This document shows positions 12,326 to 14,722 of a stretch of DNA of 14,722 nt, one piece after another (position 1 is the stretch's first letter; each line of letters starts with the position of its first letter). Origin of the DNA: Treponema sp. GTDB taxonomy: Bacteria; Spirochaetota; Spirochaetia; Treponematales; Breznakiellaceae. A program made the translations under genes and the position numbers. The stretch lies in assembly GCA_031288005.1 (NCBI GenBank), contig JAITSE010000054.1, positions 1-14,722 on the forward strand, in the 5' to 3' direction. The notes below the pieces were generated by a model that was given only the letters and a program-made list of their open reading frames with translations, was not told where the DNA came from and did no database searches.

Positions 12326-12760
12326 TCAAATTGTTTTCCTTGGCCGCCCACGCTGCCCCGGCACCTTGGGCGGCTTTTCCTTCCGGGGCCTTCCGCGGGG
12401 CCGCTTCGGTCCGGCTGCTTCCGGCTGTTCTTTCTTAGGCCGTCCAACCGGAATCTTCGCCTCCCTTTCAAACTGCCGCTCCTGGTCCAAGGTGAAGTAA
12501 TAACTGGCCTCACGCATCTCTACACCATGCTCACAGGCCCATTTCCGTACCTTCTCCGGAGACCAGCCAGTCTTTTTCGCAATGGTTCTTGCGCTACGGG
12601 GTGCGCATTCCATGGTCCGCCGGCTCAGGAACGCGGCTTCCTGGACTTCATCAAAAAAATACCTCCCGGATGTTCGCTTCATACCGTGTTCCCGGGCCCA
12701 ATTACGGACCCTGAAAATAGACCTGCCGGAAATCCGGGCTAGCTCTTCAACGCTCTTCAT
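12326..12760 (-). CDS. DNA-binding protein with duplicated HTH and three AT-hooks
   Basis: This 144-residue basic protein contains two homologous helix-turn-helix units, residues about 3-46 and 55-98. They align as ELARISGRSIFRVRNWAREHG...GRYFF and TIAKKTGWSPEKVRKWACEHG...SYYF, each ending in an aromatic pair like the wing of MerR/excisionase-type domains. A Lys/Arg/Pro/Gly tail carries three AT-hook cores: VGRPKK (105-110), PRGRPRK (121-127) and QRGRPRK (136-142), which bind the minor groove of AT-rich DNA. It is therefore a compact chromatin-like or regulatory DNA binder. It has a GGAGG ribosome binding site and a TTGACG promoter, and sits directly upstream of the PIN pair. Likely targets include the AT-rich intergenic regions of this island; that is inference. 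The family name is unknown to me. Confidence 0.75.
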   Translation of the reverse strand: MKSVEELARISGRSIFRVRNWAREHGMKRTSGRYFFDEVQEAAFLSRRTMECAPRSARTIAKKTGWSPEKVRKWACEHGVEMREASYYFTLDQERQFEREAKIPVGRPKKEQPEAAGPKRPRGRPRKEKPPKVPGQRGRPRKTI

Positions 12761-12781
12761 TCAGTCCTCCACCCACCTTGG

Positions 12782-12810
12782 ATAGTACCGCAACCGACAA
12801 CATCCGTCAA
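12782..12810 (-). promoter_or_regulatory. promoter of the AT-hook gene
   Basis: Minus strand: TTGACG (12810-12805; 5/6), 17-bp spacer, TACTAT (12787-12782; 4/6), with the start codon 22 bp further on. The GGAGG ribosome binding site follows at 12770-12766. Confidence 0.6.
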
Positions 12811-13107
12811 TAATTATTGGACTATTTTTTCAACTTTTTTCTGGAAAGACTAAAATGCGCTTAAAGGCCGCAGCGGAGTTTATTTTACTTTTTGGGGGAA
12901 AAGTATGGCTTAGGCTGATAAAGCCCGCCTAAACCCTCCTAAAGAGGCTTTGAAAAAAGGCTTCGCCTATACTTCTGGATTGAACCAAAACAGGAAAAAA
13001 TGAATATAAATATGAAAAATGGCTATCAAGTTGAATAGCAGCCTCCTAAAGAAAGGTTCTGCCAGGGGGCCGCCTATCCTTTTTAGCGGGGTTTTTCAAT
13101 GAAAAAG
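12811..13107. other. gene-free stretch with repeats, possible recombinase-binding or attachment region
   Basis: No convincing ORF is seen. It contains an 11-bp direct repeat CCTCCTAAAGA at 12935-12945 and 13042-13052; an inverted pair TTAGGC/GCCTAA around 12910-12932; a hairpin with AAGCC/GGCTT outer and CCTC/GAGG inner arms near 12921-12950; and a perfect dyad TTTTTCA-a-TGAAAAA (13092-13106). Its position just beyond the recombinase gene is where attP and arm-type binding sites often lie, but no matching copy of a core was found at the other side of the island. Confidence 0.35.
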
Positions 13108-13166
13108 GTAAAATGATAAGGGGGTGGTCCAAATGGAACGCTTAGCGCCCTTCTACCGCATTTTAC
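13101..13166 (-). terminator. long stem-loop directly after the recombinase gene, terminator-like
   Basis: Arms GTAAAATG / CATTTTAC (13166-13159 and 13115-13108) are perfect. They enclose AAGGG / CCCTT (13152-13148 and 13122-13118) and an inner TCCA/TGGA. On the minus strand a CCTTTTTC tract follows. It begins at the base after the recombinase stop codon, consistent with termination, although it could also belong to an attachment site. Confidence 0.5.
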
Positions 13167-14129
13167 TTATCCGACTTTCCCGAAATTCGAGGCTTTCTCC
13201 TCAAGGATCGAGGCTGTACCCTCAATTACCGAATCGATCTTGGTTCCTATTTCCCGAATGGTTTTTTTCGTGGAGTGCAAATAGTTTTTTGTCGTTTTGA
13301 GGTCCGAGTGATCCAAGAGATCCTGGATATACCGCAGGGAAACGCCGCGATCCTCCAGGACTGAGGCTAGGGAGTACCGGCTGCTATGCGGGACAAGCTG
13401 CCGGCCGTTCAGCTCAATGCCAGCCCGGGCCAGCCATTTTTTAAAACGGCCTTTTATCCAGGAGGATCCCGGGGTTTTCCCATCCTTGAACGCAAAAACA
13501 AAGCCGTGCTGCTCGTTCGCCTGCCAAAGATCCCTGATCGCCTCCTGCAATACCTTATCAAACGGAGCAATCCGTTCCCGTTTGCTTTTCGTAGGCCCCA
13601 AGTTCCGCTTCCGGTATGAGAAATTCTGCCAAGCATGGGACACCGTGATCTTCGGGGTGAACCAATCAAGATCCTCCGGGCGCAGCGCAAAAATCTCCGA
13701 CCGGCGCAGCCCGGCCAGGAACATCGCCGCGCAGATTGCCCGCTCCATTTTGTCCAGCAGTACCCCGGGCTGGAACAGCTTAATCACCTCTTCTTCCGGT
13801 AGCGCGTCCCTTACCGTAAACCTGATGGTCCTTGGAGGCTCTATGTCTTGGAAGGCATTATACCAGCCGGGACGGTTCTTTCCGTACTCCTTGAAAGCCA
13901 TGCGGAGAAACTTCACCAGTTTGTTAAAGGTTTCTGAGCCGGCCATTTTCGGCTTCTCCTCTTTGTTCTTGTACCGACCCTGCAACTCCCGACGCCCCAT
14001 GCGGCTGATGAACTCAAGTGCATCAACCGGCTCTACCTCTACCATCAGCATATTCATAAACGGAGCATCTTTCATGTGGTTTTCATACAGCCCTTTCAGA
14101 CGGTCTACGGATTGGGGCTGTTTTGCCAT
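13167..14129 (-). CDS. tyrosine recombinase/phage-type integrase
   Basis: With ATG at 14129 the protein has 320 residues, a normal size. The N-terminal 1-100 is a SAM-like core-binding domain. The catalytic domain (about 105-290) shows the first Arg in AGLRRSEI (Arg142), a Lys in the beta-hairpin PTKSKRERI (about 181), HSSR (His248, Arg251), LLDH (His274) and the nucleophile Tyr283 in KNYLH. The full R-K-H-R-H-Y set is present, so the enzyme should be active. It probably integrated and excises this island. The frame is open to 14201, but those upstream residues are antisense to the 57-residue gene and are rejected. A C-terminal tail of about 30 residues follows Tyr283. The ribosome binding site is poor (only AGGTC far upstream), which suggests weak expression or an unrecognised start. 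Confidence 0.9.
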   Translation of the reverse strand: MAKQPQSVDRLKGLYENHMKDAPFMNMLMVEVEPVDALEFISRMGRRELQGRYKNKEEKPKMAGSETFNKLVKFLRMAFKEYGKNRPGWYNAFQDIEPPRTIRFTVRDALPEEEVIKLFQPGVLLDKMERAICAAMFLAGLRRSEIFALRPEDLDWFTPKITVSHAWQNFSYRKRNLGPTKSKRERIAPFDKVLQEAIRDLWQANEQHGFVFAFKDGKTPGSSWIKGRFKKWLARAGIELNGRQLVPHSSRYSLASVLEDRGVSLRYIQDLLDHSDLKTTKNYLHSTKKTIREIGTKIDSVIEGTASILEEKASNFGKVG

Positions 14130-14133
14130 AAAA

Positions 14134-14307
14134 ATGAATAAAGAAGACCTGTTAAAATATCTTTTAAAATATAGCCATGCATCGCCTGAACTTGAAAACA
14201 ATCCGGTATACCTAAAAGAAAGGGAAGAATATAAAAATTTTCTTAACGAAGTAGAAAAATTAGAATCAGAAGAAGAATATTTATTAGTGGCAAAAGAGAT
14301 AATGTAA
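14134..14307 (+). CDS. hypothetical 57-residue acidic helical protein
   Basis: A plus-strand ORF begins MNKEDLLKYLLKYSHASPELE and ends in a Glu/Lys-rich amphipathic helix (NFLNEVEKLESEEEYLLVAKEIM). It is strongly AT-rich and uses A/T-ending codons, unlike the recombinase. The longer plus-strand frame reaching back to 13417 is antisense to the recombinase, and only this end looks like protein. Its ATG lies four bases from the divergent recombinase start, so any promoter must lie inside the recombinase gene and no good ribosome binding site is visible. It could be a small antitoxin-like or recombination-directionality protein, or a fragment of a gene cut by the integration. Family unknown. Confidence 0.45.
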   Translation: MNKEDLLKYLLKYSHASPELENNPVYLKEREEYKNFLNEVEKLESEEEYLLVAKEIM

Positions 14308-14349
14308 AGCTGCTAAAATTACTAAAATCAAGAAAACTTCAAACTCACG

Positions 14350-14378
14350 TTAACAAAAAAATGGGATAACGCGATATT
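14350..14378 (+). promoter_or_regulatory. possible promoter of the TolC gene
   Basis: TTAACA (14350-14355; 5/6), 17-bp spacer, GATATT (14373-14378; 4/6). Transcription would start just before the 18-bp dyad at 14391-14408. An alternative -10, CATAAT (14407-14412), overlaps that dyad but has no good -35. Confidence 0.4.
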
Positions 14379-14390
14379 TTCAAAATATTT

Positions 14391-14408
14391 TGTTCGTTGA
14401 TACGAACA
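14391..14408 (+). promoter_or_regulatory. 18-bp operator-like dyad upstream of the TolC gene
   Basis: TGTTCG-TTGATA-CGAACA is a perfect 6-6-6 inverted repeat, 24 bp before the start codon. The size and symmetry suit a TetR- or MarR-type dimer, regulators common for efflux operons. No regulator gene is within the window. Confidence 0.5.
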
Positions 14409-14432
14409 TAATTGTATAGGAGCTATTATATA

Positions 14433-14722
14433 ATGCGGCGAATATTATTTTTCTTTTCTTTTATACTCTTTGCTTTTCAAGGCTATGCCTTAACCCTTAC
14501 GGAAGCGATCAATCTTTCGCTTGAAAACAGCGATAAAATAAAGCAGGCACGGGCCGGAATTGACGCGGCGGACTACACACGCCAATCCCTGCGGGCGGCT
14601 TTTATGCCCAAGGCGGATCTTTCCTATACATATACAAGCGCGGAGCTTTCAAATGTGCCGAACCCGCTTACCGCTAAGGAAGAAGACGCCACAAACGAAG
14701 AGGCAAATTTAAGTTTATCGCT
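14433..14722 (+). CDS. TolC-family outer membrane efflux protein, N-terminal part
   Basis: The frame opens at ATG 14433 with AGGAG ten bases upstream and runs past the right edge (96 codons seen). Residues 1-19 form a Sec signal (MRR, Phe-rich core, G-Y-A end). The mature start LTLTEAINLSLENSDKIKQARAGIDAADYTRQSLRAAFMPKADLSYTYTS is the characteristic first helical hairpin and strand of TolC/outer-membrane efflux proteins. Such proteins form the trimeric outer channel of drug efflux or type-I secretion systems. The inner-membrane and adaptor partners probably lie downstream. The gene is outside the island and may be controlled by the dyad just upstream. Confidence 0.85.
   Translation, partial: MRRILFFFSFILFAFQGYALTLTEAINLSLENSDKIKQARAGIDAADYTRQSLRAAFMPKADLSYTYTSAELSNVPNPLTAKEEDATNEEANLSLS

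Larger units (their letters stand above)
8953..14307. mobile_element. probable integrated genomic island (boundaries inferred)
   Basis: Between the metabolic operon and the TolC gene lies a block of accessory genes: XRE regulator, DUF262-HNH nuclease, PIN toxin pair, AT-hook protein, several tiny ORFs and a tyrosine recombinase near the right end. Gene density is lower, and palindromes and repeats are abundant. I did not find a convincing attL/attR pair, so the limits are drawn at the outermost accessory ORFs. Whether it still moves is unknown. Confidence 0.45.

Noticed and set aside
12940..12980. tRNA T-arm-like GGTTCAATCC on the minus strand (possible tRNA attachment site)
   Set aside because: The flanking bases do not form a T-stem and no acceptor or anticodon arm is present.
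13417..14133. Long plus-strand frame over the recombinase gene
   Set aside because: Antisense to a recombinase with a full catalytic set. Only the last 57 codons beyond the recombinase start resemble protein.

Overview
The window looks like a chromosomal segment of a spirochaete, most likely a Treponema of the gut or termite-gut type. This is inferred from the gene set (PotABCD with a lipoprotein PotD, a VorB-type 2-oxoacid:ferredoxin oxidoreductase, a TolC-family protein) and from the lipoprotein-rich, moderately GC-rich coding style. No rRNA, tRNA or CRISPR array was seen.

Left block, all on the minus strand (1-8950). Reading with transcription, a promoter near 8919-8947 and a long hairpin-rich leader precede a four-gene 2-oxoacid:ferredoxin oxidoreductase: ferredoxin subunit, alpha (VorB), TPP-binding beta and gamma. 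A KamA-type radical-SAM aminomutase follows. These genes overlap or lie within 11 bp, so they should be one operon. Next come potA, potB, potC and potD, a polyamine ABC importer in which A/B and B/C overlap by four bases and a 112-bp gap with a strong hairpin separates potC from potD. A partial lipoprotein gene runs off the left edge.

Right block, accessory (about 8950-14310). This behaves like a small integrated island. From left to right it holds a 39-codon ORF with a tandem 21-bp repeat, two tandem structured elements, a 51-codon gene behind a terminator-like hairpin, and a divergent plus-strand operon of an XRE regulator and a DUF262-HNH nuclease (probable anti-phage restriction). A symmetry-rich, AT-rich intergenic region follows, with one DnaA-like box and four GGTAT motifs spaced exactly 11 bp apart. 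After it come a PIN-domain toxin with its small partner, a protein with two HTH units and three AT-hooks, a 340-bp gene-free stretch, and a tyrosine recombinase that starts head-to-head with a 57-codon gene. The window ends in the 5' part of a TolC-family gene preceded by an 18-bp operator-like dyad.

The most unusual items are: (1) the two adjacent three-way-junction elements at 9089-9136 and 9151-9195, whose closing stems differ completely in sequence but remain perfectly paired; (2) the origin- or iteron-like region at 11282-11464; and (3) the structured leader of the oxidoreductase operon. None could be tested by database search or folding software here, so their function is inference.
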